Source: Stramentimicrobium sp964433555
Lineage (GTDB): Bacteria > Atribacterota > Phoenicimicrobiia > Phoenicimicrobiales > Stramentimicrobiaceae
Direction: 5' to 3'
NCBI GenBank assembly: GCA_964433555.1
Contig: CAYSRG010000002.1
Span: 124,001-188,000 of the forward strand
DNA: 64,000 bases
Shown here: piece by piece, positions 43,990-52,271 of the stretch
How the letters are laid out: every line of letters begins with the position of its first letter
Numbering within the stretch: position 1 is the stretch's first letter
Translations under genes and position numbers: made by a program
The notes under the pieces: model-generated
Databases searched by the model: none
What the model was told of the DNA's origin: nothing
Seen by the model: only the letters and a program-made list of their open reading frames with translations

Positions 43990-45008
43990 TCGCTCAGAAA
44001 CCTCAATTCCAATATTTCATCAACATTAAATGCATCTCTTATATAACCTAATTCTGCAACGAAATTTATTGTATCCTGAACGTTTGCAGAATCAATATCC
44101 ATATTATAATCTAATCTATGCATAGATTTTAATAAAGTATCAGCATTAAATTCAACCATACTCATGTCTATATCCTTTATCTGAGCTGGTAGGGTATATT
44201 CACCATCCAGGGATAACTGATGGGCGACTATCTCAGCTGCCTTCTCTGGATTTTGATTAATCCAATCCGTTGCTTTCTCTGTTACCTTGACTAGTTTTCT
44301 GACTACTTCGGGGTAATCTTCCAGTAATTCTGTTTTGACTACTAAAACACTTCCCTGCATTTCCGGCCATACCTCTTGGCTCATCAACAACATATGGTAG
44401 TTAAAATTTTCTGCCATAGTAGCCCATTGTTCGGGAAGAAAAGCTGCATCCAATCTACCCATCTGAATAGCTAAAAGCTGTTTTGGCGGATTCATCCTCT
44501 GAATATTGTTTAATACCTTATCCTCGTTTAAATTGTATTTATCAATTGTTTTACGGAGAAGCACATCTACAGCTCCTCCCTCTGTAACACATCCAATTCG
44601 CATTCCTTCTTTTTCAAGGTCTTGCACACTCTTAACTTTATTACTGTCAACGACTAATCCATATCCATATTTATGCGTTCCTGCCACTATCTTTATAGGT
44701 ACTTTCGCATTGACATAGGCATTGATTGCCGGAACCAGACAAATATAGGCTGCTTGAATATCTCCCCGCCCCAAGGCAGAAGCCAAAGCCATACCGGTAA
44801 CATAGCTTTCATATGAATTAATATTTAAGCCTTCTTCCTCAAACCATCCTTGATATTGACTGACATAGGCAGAAGCAGCATGATCCATAAATTCTACTGC
44901 GATTCCGATGGACACGCTTTCTTTTGCAACACAAGAGATTGAAATAAAAAAACAACTCAAAATAAATAATACATTTATAATCAATAAGGTTACTTTTTTC
45001 ATAATCAA
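43986..45008 (-). CDS. ABC substrate-binding protein (NMT1/SsuA-like)
   Basis: The 340-residue protein has an N-terminal signal (KKVTLLIINVLFILSCFFIS) and a mature start ESVSIGIAVEFMDHAASAYV. The family pattern of SsuA/TauA/NMT1 proteins follows: GWFEEEGLNINSYESYVTGM near 54, YGLVVDSNKVKSVQDLEKEG near 115 and DAAFLPEQWATMAENF near 185. Such proteins bind sulfonates, nitrate, pyrimidines or other small ligands. TTG at 45008 has AAGGA six bases upstream; ATG at 45002 is also possible. First gene of the transporter trio, 125 bp after the DUF364 gene. Confidence 0.87.
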   Translation of the reverse strand: MIMKKVTLLIINVLFILSCFFISISCVAKESVSIGIAVEFMDHAASAYVSQYQGWFEEEGLNINSYESYVTGMALASALGRGDIQAAYICLVPAINAYVNAKVPIKIVAGTHKYGYGLVVDSNKVKSVQDLEKEGMRIGCVTEGGAVDVLLRKTIDKYNLNEDKVLNNIQRMNPPKQLLAIQMGRLDAAFLPEQWATMAENFNYHMLLMSQEVWPEMQGSVLVVKTELLEDYPEVVRKLVKVTEKATDWINQNPEKAAEIVAHQLSLDGEYTLPAQIKDIDMSMVEFNADTLLKSMHRLDYNMDIDSANVQDTINFVAELGYIRDAFNVDEILELRFLSE

Positions 45009-45133
45009 TTAATTCCTTTCATTGTATTTTTCCTTTTAAATTTTGGGCAGTTTTACCCTTCTCTCATTCACTTGTTAAATAGTTACTCTTTTGGCATTAC
45101 ATAATATATAAATAAATCCTCCTTTACTTGTTC

Positions 45134-45859
45134 TCAATGACTGCAAAAACAGCACTGTTTATAACCCATAAGATAGGCAATCCCACTTATAGTTACTCCA
45201 TAAAAAATAATGGGTTTCCTATCTAAGAGAGTTGTTAAAGTATTATTTACTGCTGTAGTTCCGGTTGCTATAATAATATCTGACCATGATATTATCTCTT
45301 CCGTATGGGAAGCATCCTCTATGGACATGCCATTTTTGTTAAGACCTATATTATCCTTATCCAAATCTACAACCCTAATCTCGAAATCTGTTAACAGTGA
45401 TTCAACTATTGCTGGTTGTAATCCAATAAACGCAATTTTAGGATTACCATAGTTTGCCAAAATATAATCTTTAAAACGAGCAGCGCATTCAGTAGGCTCC
45501 CGGTCTCTACAATGAACAGTATTTTCGATATACCCTAAATAACGTAATACAGCATTAATACTGGAGACCAAAACAGCTCTTTGAAAATTGTCAATAAGCG
45601 GCAATTGGAAAACCTCCCTTAAAGTCCCCTTGAAATTACCCGGCATATCAGTATAGGCTTGCCCCATACTCCGCCTAAAATCGGCTTGCAACATCATTTC
45701 TTTTCCTTTTAATAAAGGAAAATCTTTCCTTTCTGGATTGCCTATGGCTTCCCCAGGATTAAGAGGCCTTACCTTTAACACATTTATTTCAGATGACCAT
45801 AAATCATCATCTAATATAATTTTAAAAATTTTTTCTTTAACTGTTTCTAATAAATCCAT
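45134..45859 (-). CDS. DUF364-type putative heavy-metal chelation protein
   Basis: The 241-residue protein has a DUF4213-like N-terminal part and a Rossmann-like C-terminal domain (NPKIAFIGLQPAIVESLL near 140, then WSDIIIATGTTAVNNTL near 193). TVHCRDREPTECAARFKDYI near 115 is a recurrent family stretch. The last residues are QCCFCSH. Relatives occur next to metal-uptake genes and were named putative heavy-metal chelation proteins; no function is proven. ATG at 45859 follows AAGGA. Longer starts would overlap the upstream gene. It lies between the MoeA-like gene and an ABC importer. Confidence 0.8.
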   Translation of the reverse strand: MDLLETVKEKIFKIILDDDLWSSEINVLKVRPLNPGEAIGNPERKDFPLLKGKEMMLQADFRRSMGQAYTDMPGNFKGTLREVFQLPLIDNFQRAVLVSSINAVLRYLGYIENTVHCRDREPTECAARFKDYILANYGNPKIAFIGLQPAIVESLLTDFEIRVVDLDKDNIGLNKNGMSIEDASHTEEIISWSDIIIATGTTAVNNTLTTLLDRKPIIFYGVTISGIAYLMGYKQCCFCSH

Positions 45860-45902
45860 AATTTCAAATTCCTTTTTAATACTTATTATTAGGTAGGTTA
45901 AT

Positions 45903-46922
45903 TTACCTTCCAAAATAGCAAAATGGGTAATGACAGGTAGTACAAGTAGAGCAAAAACCACCTTCGCCCATTTTTATAAAGTCTTTTTTAGATAATATTT
46001 CACCTGAGAATATCCTTGGTAAAACAATATCTAAAATGGTATTCGCATAAAATAAGGAAGCACCCGGAATGCCTATCAACATTGTTTTCCCTAAATAAGC
46101 TAACAGAAACATATTACCCGGCTGTACTGGAATACCATAGGTAACAATCCTTGCCCCGCTATCCTTTATAGCGCTGGGAGTCAGGTCATCTGGATCTACC
46201 GACATACCTCCACTTAAGGCAATAAGCTCTATACCCTGGTCTATAAAATATTTTATTGCATTAACAATTTTCTGTTTTTCATCTGTACAGAAAATTTGTT
46301 GCTGTACATCTGCTCCAAAATGAGAAAATTTCTTTCTTAGCAAAGGCCCGAATCCATCTTCAATTAATCCCTTATAGACCTCGTTACCGGTAGTAATAAT
46401 ACCCACCCTTAAAGGCTTATATTGTTGTACTAAAAAAACTGCTCCTTCTTGCTGACTTAATAATTCCACTTTCTTGATACTCTTTTCCGGAATAGTCAGT
46501 GGAACAATCCGCACACCCGCTAATCCTTGACTTTTTTCCACCGCAAAATTATTGGGTAAACTGGCAATGGTAATATTTTTAATAGAATTTATCCGATAGA
46601 GCAGTTTGCTGCTAACCTTAAATAATCCTTTGGTCTGTGATTTTAAAGTAATTTTTCCTTCCACAGGCTCTTTAAAGGTAATATTTTCTCCGGATATTGC
46701 TTTAGATATTCTTAAAGCAGCTTCATTTTCATGGATTTCTCCTGGTTTAGGCTGCCAGATATAGAGATATTCTTTGCCAATTTTCCTTAATTCACGAATA
46801 TCTTCCTCTCTAATAATATGACCTTTGCGAAAAAGGGGACCTTTAAATTGTCCGGGAATAATCTGAGTTATATCATGACATAATTTCATTCCAATCGCTT
46901 TTTCTATGGGTACTTTTTTCAT
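45903..46922 (-). CDS. MoeA-like molybdopterin-binding protein
   Basis: The 339-residue protein has an N-terminal SAF/CinA-like part (MKKVPIEKAIGMKLCHDITQ). A molybdopterin-binding domain follows: VGIITTGNEVYKGLIEDGFG near 172, LIALSGGMSVDPDDLTPSAI near 234 and GKTMLIGIPGASLFYAN near 280. It ends with a Cys/His-rich tail, CSTCTTCHYPFCYFGR. It lacks the full four-domain MoeA layout, so it is a relative, not a third MoeA. Such proteins accompany selenium-type molybdenum hydroxylase genes. A role in cofactor storage or delivery is inference. ATG after AAAGGAAAT. Confidence 0.87.
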   Translation of the reverse strand: MKKVPIEKAIGMKLCHDITQIIPGQFKGPLFRKGHIIREEDIRELRKIGKEYLYIWQPKPGEIHENEAALRISKAISGENITFKEPVEGKITLKSQTKGLFKVSSKLLYRINSIKNITIASLPNNFAVEKSQGLAGVRIVPLTIPEKSIKKVELLSQQEGAVFLVQQYKPLRVGIITTGNEVYKGLIEDGFGPLLRKKFSHFGADVQQQIFCTDEKQKIVNAIKYFIDQGIELIALSGGMSVDPDDLTPSAIKDSGARIVTYGIPVQPGNMFLLAYLGKTMLIGIPGASLFYANTILDIVLPRIFSGEILSKKDFIKMGEGGFCSTCTTCHYPFCYFGR

Positions 46923-47041
46923 TCAGATTTCCTTTCTAACAAACTTTAGATTTTTAAATTTTCTATTTTTTAGCTTTTCTGGAGAACTATTAATAATTAC
47001 TACCCCCTGGAGAGAACAATTTAAAATTTATTAACTAATAA

Positions 47042-47061
47042 TTATACTTTTATAAGTATAA
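47042..47061. promoter_or_regulatory. Palindrome between the ModE-like and MoeA-like genes
   Basis: TTATACTT and AAGTATAA are perfect arms around a TTAT loop. They start 14 bp beyond the ModE stop and lie 120 bp before the MoeA-like gene. It could be a weak terminator or an operator for the downstream transport unit. On the minus strand it begins CGTTATA, loosely like E. coli ModE sites. Confidence 0.35.
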
Positions 47062-47074
47062 CGATTAGAAAAAA

Positions 47075-47410
47075 TTATTTTGATTTAAATACATCTTGGT
47101 AAATGGCATTCATACTCTTTTCTGCCTGTTCGTAAAAATTTTTATATTTTTCCTGTAAAATCCTTGCCTCTTCAGTCAATTCTGAACCTCCCCCGCTCTC
47201 TCCCCCTACCTTTCTGTTTAACAGCTTAAACCCTAATTTTTTTTCTAAACTTCTAATTAAATTCCAGGCTTGGGAATAAGACATCTTAATCTCAAAAGCT
47301 GCCTGCCTTAACGATCCAGTCCTTTCTATTCGTTTTAAGATATCAAAAGGTCCATCACCAAAAACCTTGCCTTTTTCATTTTCCAACCAGATCTTATAAT
47401 GAAGTTTCAT
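47075..47410 (-). CDS. ModE-type winged-helix regulator without molybdate-binding domain
   Basis: The 111-residue protein matches the N-terminal DNA-binding domain of ModE/LysR-like regulators: WLENEKGKVFGDGPFDILK, then IERTGSLRQAAFEIKMSYSQ, AWNLIRSLEKKLGFKLLNRK and VGGESGGGSELTEEA. Full ModE carries two Mop/TOBE domains that sense molybdate; here the protein ends after the dimerisation helix. One-domain versions are common in anaerobes, and how they sense metal is unclear. It sits between the cofactor-maturation genes and the MoeA-like/ABC genes, so control of one or both is likely. ATG at 47410 chosen over the GTG three bases upstream. Confidence 0.85.
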   Translation of the reverse strand: MKLHYKIWLENEKGKVFGDGPFDILKRIERTGSLRQAAFEIKMSYSQAWNLIRSLEKKLGFKLLNRKVGGESGGGSELTEEARILQEKYKNFYEQAEKSMNAIYQDVFKSK

Positions 47411-47518
47411 CACTTAATTATCACCATATCTTAATCTCAATTATAAATAAATACCAATTTCTATAAATATGTTTTTATAATCGACAAAATTATTATTAAC
47501 TAAATTGCTATCTCTTTT

Positions 47519-48298
47519 TTAGGACTTCCCTCTTTTGACCTTTATTACCTCTGCTATAATACTTATGGCTATTTCTTCTGGAGTTTGGGCACCTATTTTT
47601 AAACCAATAGGAGTAAATACCTTATCTATCTTCTCCTGATTAACTCCCTTTTCCTTTAAATGCTGAAAAATAACAGCATTTTTTTGCTTGCTGCCAATCA
47701 TTCCTATATATTTAGGTTGATAGTTGATAACTGAAAGTAAGGCCTCTTCATCTTTGAGATGCCCTCTGGTTACAATTACCACATAGACAGAGTCAAAACT
47801 TTTAATTTCCTTAAGAGCCCGATTAGGTTCTGATATGATAATCCGATCGGCTTCTGGAAACCTTTCTGTATTGGCAAATACCTTTCTTTCATCGATAATG
47901 GTCACTTGAAAACCAATCATTTTAGCAAATTTAGATAAAACCATGGCAATATGCCCGGCACCAAAAATAACCATTTCCTCTTGAGGAGTAAATACATCAA
48001 TAAACAATTTTACACTACCTCCACAAATCATCCAATCTTCTGAGGAAGCCTCTTCTTTGGTCAGTTGATAAGTTAAAAACTTAGCTTTTTCTGCTTTTAA
48101 AGCGAGTTTTGCCTCTTCAATAGCCTTGGCTTCTACTAATCCACCTCCGATAGTACCAGCAATTAAACCATCCTTATTTACCACCATCTTGCAACCCAGC
48201 TTCCCGGGAGATGAACCGCTAACATCAACTATAGTCACTAGAGCAATGCTTTCTTTATTCCGAACACCTTTTATGACTTCCTCTAAAATAGAAATCAT
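47519..48298 (-). CDS. xdhC: XdhC-family molybdenum hydroxylase maturation factor
   Basis: XdhC proteins bind molybdenum cofactor and help insert it, with its terminal sulfur or selenium ligand, into xanthine-dehydrogenase-type enzymes. The 259-residue protein has the XdhC N-terminal domain (VTIVDVSGSSPGKLGCKMVV, then AGTIGGGLVEAKAI near 50). The Rossmann domain reads VIFGAGHIAMVLSKFAKMIG near 113, VIVTRGHLKDEEALLSV and KYIGMIGSKQKNAVIF. Its ATG overlaps the YqeB stop by 4 bp. Position amid YqeB, MocA and YqeC supports service to the two hydroxylases upstream. Confidence 0.92.
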   Translation of the reverse strand: MISILEEVIKGVRNKESIALVTIVDVSGSSPGKLGCKMVVNKDGLIAGTIGGGLVEAKAIEEAKLALKAEKAKFLTYQLTKEEASSEDWMICGGSVKLFIDVFTPQEEMVIFGAGHIAMVLSKFAKMIGFQVTIIDERKVFANTERFPEADRIIISEPNRALKEIKSFDSVYVVIVTRGHLKDEEALLSVINYQPKYIGMIGSKQKNAVIFQHLKEKGVNQEKIDKVFTPIGLKIGAQTPEEIAISIIAEVIKVKRGKS

Positions 48299-49128
48299 TT
48301 CCCCTCTTTTTTAAAAAATTCTTTACCTGAATTGCTTAAATAACTACAAATAGCTTCTAGTGCTCCTCCTCCAATAGAAAGAGCTTTATCAGAGACTGTA
48401 AAGCAGTAATCCCTTATCCCTCTGTGATCAATATCTCCCACCTTCATTCCCTTAGTTACCTGTGTATTGGGATAAATAAGGCCACGTAATACACCAGATA
48501 ATTGTGCCCTTAGGGGAATACCATTCACTGTAGCAATTATATCATTTATTTGTACTAAATCTCCTATCTCATGTTCAGGGATAATTTGTCCCTCATCAGG
48601 AGATCTTAAGAGACGCTTCTCGGATTCCCCTTTTATTTCACCAGGTATTCCAGTATCTGGCAAAGCTCCTCCTTGGTATATTACCCTTCCTAAATAATGA
48701 CCTCTCTTAGTTTCTATTACTGCATCTACATCAATACCGGCTTGAAATCCCGGACCTATTCCAATGACCAGTGCTGCCTGATTTTTGCTGGTTCCTAAAT
48801 TGCGTTTAGCCATAATAGCATCTATTAAAATAAGAGGATTATAGTATTCAATGGCTTTTCCTAAGGGATCAATTAAAATAGCTATTTTTCTACTATTTAC
48901 GATTTCATCAGCTTGGTCATAAGTCTCGGCTAACACTCCTGTAATATCATCTATACTACAGGAACCATGAAAAACTGCCTTGGCAAAAGAAACCGGTAAA
49001 CGAATAGCTAAGGGATGCATTGTTTCCAATATAATTATCTTAAATCCAGAGTGAAATAACCGAACAGCAACTCCAGATGCTAAATCCCCACCACCTCTAA
49101 TGATGACTAATTCATTCTTGATATTCAT
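48295..49128 (-). CDS. yqeB: Selenium-dependent molybdenum hydroxylase system protein YqeB
   Basis: YqeB marks genomes that make selenium-dependent molybdenum hydroxylases, in which a labile selenium ligand replaces sulfur on the metal. The 277-residue protein begins LVIIRGGGDLASGVAVRLFH. It contains ILIDPLGKAIEYYNPLILID near 85, ALVIGIGPGFQAGIDVDAVIET near 118 and the biotinyl-like GEIKGESEKRLLRSPDEGQI near 163. Its exact reaction is unknown. It overlaps mocA by 17 bp and xdhC by 4 bp. Confidence 0.9.
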   Translation of the reverse strand: MNIKNELVIIRGGGDLASGVAVRLFHSGFKIIILETMHPLAIRLPVSFAKAVFHGSCSIDDITGVLAETYDQADEIVNSRKIAILIDPLGKAIEYYNPLILIDAIMAKRNLGTSKNQAALVIGIGPGFQAGIDVDAVIETKRGHYLGRVIYQGGALPDTGIPGEIKGESEKRLLRSPDEGQIIPEHEIGDLVQINDIIATVNGIPLRAQLSGVLRGLIYPNTQVTKGMKVGDIDHRGIRDYCFTVSDKALSIGGGALEAICSYLSNSGKEFFKKEGK

Positions 49129-49750
49129 TTCTCTTACACCATTTTTCTGATATTTTCAAATAAGTTTTGGCTTTTATATAATCTTCTTCCTTATCAATAT
49201 CAAATAAAATTGCATTATCTTTCATAGCAACTTTTTTCACCTTATCAGGATATGCTCTAATTAACAGTCTTCCCCCCATATCACCGGTTATTTTCATAAA
49301 ATCTTCTTTCCAGGCTATATCAAAAAGAACTGGATTCCCAGATTTGCCCTGATAATAAGGAACAATTATCTCTTTGTTCCCCTTCTGGAAAGCCTTGATT
49401 AACAAATTGATAATATTAGAATTAATAAAAGGCTGATCACCTAACATTACACAAAAACCATCAATATTCTTCTGGTTATCTAATTCAACCAAGGCTTTTT
49501 GAAGAGAAGTACTCATCCCGTCTTTATAATCGGGATTAGAAACAACAGTTACCCTGTATTTGTATTTTGTTCCTCTTTTTGTAATCTTATTATCATCTGG
49601 TTGTACCACTAGAATAATTTTTCCCAATTTAGATTTTACTACTGCTTCTAACACCCAGTCAATAACAGTCTTTGTCCCTAAAGGAAGCATAAGTTTGTGC
49701 TGGCCAATTCTTTTCCCCTCTCCGGCAGCCAAAATTATACCGGCAATCAT
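49112..49750 (-). CDS. mocA: MocA-type molybdenum cofactor nucleotidyltransferase
   Basis: MocA adds CMP to molybdopterin, giving the dinucleotide form used by many xanthine-dehydrogenase-family enzymes. The 212-residue protein has the nucleotidyltransferase signature AGIILAAGEGKRIGQHKLML at residues 2-21. Also present are VVSNPDYKDGMSTSLQKALV near 80, GFCVMLGDQPFINSNIINLL near 103 and KSGNPVLFDIAWKEDF near 145. The product could be the CMP or GMP form; MocA-like spacing favours CMP. It overlaps its neighbours on both sides, so yqeC-mocA-yqeB-xdhC are tightly coupled. Confidence 0.9.
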   Translation of the reverse strand: MIAGIILAAGEGKRIGQHKLMLPLGTKTVIDWVLEAVVKSKLGKIILVVQPDDNKITKRGTKYKYRVTVVSNPDYKDGMSTSLQKALVELDNQKNIDGFCVMLGDQPFINSNIINLLIKAFQKGNKEIIVPYYQGKSGNPVLFDIAWKEDFMKITGDMGGRLLIRAYPDKVKKVAMKDNAILFDIDKEEDYIKAKTYLKISEKWCKRNEYQE

Positions 49751-50553
49751 GTTATTTTACCACTAATCACTTTTAAAATTGAACTATCCTTCTGTAAGGT
49801 ATCTCCTATTATAATATCACTAATACGGGCTTGATTATTCATTATAACTTGAATTGCCACTTCTGTAGCAATGCTATCCTTTTCCCGGTTATTGACCTTA
49901 TTAAGAAAAAGATGTCGTCGAGCAAATTTAGGTGAATTTTTGAATAAACCAGCAGGATGGTTAATAAGAGCTACTATCACCTCAGTATTAATTTTTTTAC
50001 CCCATTTTAAACCGGTTAAACGACTAAAAATAGATGATCGAAAAACATTTTCTTCCCCCAGCCGCAAACCAATAGCTTCTATTCCTATCACTCCCACTAA
50101 ATCGGTAGTCATTTTAGGAACTACCGGCTCATAATAGGTGGGAGCCTTAATTGGTCTTCCTCTTGCCCCATCAGCCTCTACTATAAAAAAATCTGCTAAT
50201 CCTTCCCGCCACCAGTAATTCAGATAAGAGCGTTTCGGACCTATAAATTTCTCTCTCCCGTTTTCTATTAACCGCTGGTTTAAAAGTATTATTATTCCAT
50301 TTTTATCCTGCTGAAAGTAACTTTTAATATTTTCTTCTATTACCTGGGCATTGGAAGATTCAATGGCTTGCCCTTCCTCTAAAAAAGGATTCACCTGGTC
50401 AGTGAACATTTTAGTGGTAGTAGTTAAAATAATTCTTTTCTTCTTTTCACTTAATTCCTCAGTTAGAATTTGAAGGATAGAACTCTTGCCACCTGCACCA
50501 ACTAAAGATATGAAAGCCTTATCTTTTAATTTTAGAGCCTCGCTTATCAGCAT
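49747..50553 (-). CDS. yqeC: Selenium-type hydroxylase accessory protein YqeC
   Basis: The 268-residue protein has a P-loop near its N terminus (ISLVGAGGKSSILQIL, residues 16-31), LTTTTKMF near 44, FFIVEADGARGRPIKAP near 126 and VGVIGIEAIGLRLGEENVFR near 153. Together these are the hallmarks of YqeC, an accessory factor of selenium-dependent molybdenum hydroxylases with an unproven, nucleotide-dependent role. First of the four-gene maturation unit, 171 bp after the first hydroxylase set, with a stem-loop in the gap. Confidence 0.9.
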   Translation of the reverse strand: MLISEALKLKDKAFISLVGAGGKSSILQILTEELSEKKKRIILTTTTKMFTDQVNPFLEEGQAIESSNAQVIEENIKSYFQQDKNGIIILLNQRLIENGREKFIGPKRSYLNYWWREGLADFFIVEADGARGRPIKAPTYYEPVVPKMTTDLVGVIGIEAIGLRLGEENVFRSSIFSRLTGLKWGKKINTEVIVALINHPAGLFKNSPKFARRHLFLNKVNNREKDSIATEVAIQVIMNNQARISDIIIGDTLQKDSSILKVISGKIT

Positions 50554-50668
50554 CTTCTTAACACCATAAGAATCTTATTAATTCAAATCAATCTTAAAAA
50601 TAGTAAATCACTCAAATAATACAGAATTGCATTAAAATTCATGACTAATGTAAATTATTCTTTTAATC

Positions 50669-50694
50669 AATTATACATAACAATCTGTATAATT
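50669..50694. terminator. Stem-loop between hydroxylase and maturation genes
   Basis: AATTATACA (50669-50677) and TGTATAATT (50686-50694) are perfect complements around an 8-nt loop. They are followed on the plus strand by a T-run. For minus-strand transcription it lies 31 bp after the small-subunit stop and may partly end the hydroxylase message before yqeC. Confidence 0.45.
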
Positions 50695-50724
50695 TTTAAT
50701 CTTTTTGAAGATAACCAACTATTT

Positions 50725-51201
50725 TTAACAGTACATTTTATGGGCAGCAGAATTAATCGCTTTTATTATCTTTTTATAACCGGTACATCGGCATAAATTG
50801 CCCGATATAGCTATTTTGATCTCCTCTTCTGTGGGATTAGGATTTTTATCTAATAACGCTTTGGCAGAGAGAATCATGCCAGGAGTACAAAAACCGCATT
50901 GCGAGGCACCTTCCTCCATAAAACTTTCTTGGAGAGGATGAAGGTTACCATTCTTTGCTAATCCTTCAATAGTAGTTACATTTTTACCGTTAACCTCTGC
51001 TGCCAGTACTAAGCAGGAATTAACGGCTAATCCATCAATAAGTACCGTACAAGCCCCGCATTCTCCAGTATCACATCCCCTCTTAGTACCAGTAAGACCT
51101 ACTTCATTTCTAAGTAAATCTAATAATAAGGTATTTGGTTTCACCTTAAGTTCATAATAATCACCATTTATGTTTACTTTTATATTTACCAAATGAGCCA
51201 T
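50725..51201 (-). CDS. Molybdenum hydroxylase [2Fe-2S] subunit, set 1
   Basis: The 158-residue electron-transfer subunit has both clusters of the xanthine dehydrogenase family. A plant-type ferredoxin site is CDTGECGACTVLIDG near residue 43, and the helical-domain site runs from QCGFCTPGMILSAKALL near 98 to GNLCRCTGYKKI near 134. It passes electrons from the molybdenum centre to FAD. Order large-medium-small with the neighbouring genes makes one heterotrimeric enzyme. ATG follows AAGGAGAAGATT. Confidence 0.94.
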   Translation of the reverse strand: MAHLVNIKVNINGDYYELKVKPNTLLLDLLRNEVGLTGTKRGCDTGECGACTVLIDGLAVNSCLVLAAEVNGKNVTTIEGLAKNGNLHPLQESFMEEGASQCGFCTPGMILSAKALLDKNPNPTEEEIKIAISGNLCRCTGYKKIIKAINSAAHKMYC

Positions 51202-51215
51202 AATCTTCTCCTTTG

Positions 51216-52097
51216 CTACTCTTCTATTCTCTTTAGAGCTCGGATCAAGGCACGTCTTATATGAACCTTAACCATCTCTTTACGGTACTCTGCCCGAGAA
51301 CGAGGCAGGCTTTCATTGGAAGCTATTTCAGCTGTTTGTTTAATAATATCAGCATCTACTCTTTTTCCTTTTAGAAAATCTTCTGCTTTTTCTGCTCTCA
51401 TTGGGGTAGGAGCTACGGAGCCTAATCCAATTCCAATATGGGTACATATTTTATCTTCCATGTTATCCACAGTAAGTACTATACCTACTCCAACTAAGGT
51501 TTCGTCCTCTGCAGTTATTTTAGAATGCCATAGATATACTCCCCTACTATTGGGAGGTAAATCTGGTATTTCAATTTCTGTAATTAATTCTGTACTCTGA
51601 AGAATATTTTTAAAGGGGGTAGTAAAAAAGTCTTGTATCGGGACCACTCTTTCCCCGTCAGCACTTACTAATTTTAATCTGGCTTCTAAAGCAAGCAAGG
51701 CAGGGGGCGTGTCTGCAGAGGGGGAAGAGGTAGCAATATTACCAACAATAGTACCCCTGTTACGAGTCTGCACAGAACCTACTGCCAGAGAGGCCTCTTT
51801 CAGCAAACTAAACTTTTCTGGTAATAGCTGTGAACTGGCTAAAATACCATGGGTTACTGTAGCGCCAATTCTCAAACCCTCTCCTTCCTTATAGTCAATA
51901 TTATTCAGCTCTGAAATATTCTTTAAATCTATCACATATTCTGGAGTTAACTTTCTTTGTTTCATCTGAACTAAAAGATCAGTCCCTCCTGAAAATACTT
52001 TGGCTCTCTCTTTATATTTTGCTAAAAGAGAGACTGCTTCAGATAAAGTAGAAGGTGCGAAATACTCAAAATTATTAATCTTTTTTAACCTTATCAT
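51216..52097 (-). CDS. Molybdenum hydroxylase FAD subunit, set 1
   Basis: The 293-residue subunit carries the FAD domain of the xanthine dehydrogenase/CO dehydrogenase family. KVFSGGTDLLVQMKQRKL is near residue 33 and VGNIATSSPSADTPPALLAL near 118, the two flavin-contacting loops. The C-terminal CO-dehydrogenase flavoprotein domain ends with AEYRKEMVKVHIRRALIRAL. Start ATG with GGGAGGAAG upstream. It precedes the [2Fe-2S] gene by 14 nt and follows the large-subunit gene after a 174-bp gap with a hairpin. Confidence 0.93.
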   Translation of the reverse strand: MIRLKKINNFEYFAPSTLSEAVSLLAKYKERAKVFSGGTDLLVQMKQRKLTPEYVIDLKNISELNNIDYKEGEGLRIGATVTHGILASSQLLPEKFSLLKEASLAVGSVQTRNRGTIVGNIATSSPSADTPPALLALEARLKLVSADGERVVPIQDFFTTPFKNILQSTELITEIEIPDLPPNSRGVYLWHSKITAEDETLVGVGIVLTVDNMEDKICTHIGIGLGSVAPTPMRAEKAEDFLKGKRVDADIIKQTAEIASNESLPRSRAEYRKEMVKVHIRRALIRALKRIEE

Positions 52098-52208
52098 ATT
52101 ATTTTCACTTCCTCCCTTTCATATTGTGTGTTACTTTCCTGAAATTTAAAACCATTTGTCTCTTAACAATACCAAACCCTGTTTCTGTTTCCCTTTTTAT
52201 TGGGCAGG

Positions 52209-52240
52209 AAATATTATGAATAAACTCTATCATAATATTT
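52209..52240. repeat. Perfect 11-bp stem-loop inside hydroxylase set 1
   Basis: AAATATTATGA (52209-52219) and TCATAATATTT (52230-52240) pair perfectly around a 10-nt loop. It sits 31 bp downstream of the large-subunit stop, between large and medium subunit genes of the same enzyme, so it is more likely a message-stability or processing element than a full terminator. Confidence 0.55.
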
Positions 52241-52271
52241 GGTATGTTTAAGATTATTTAAAATTCTATTT

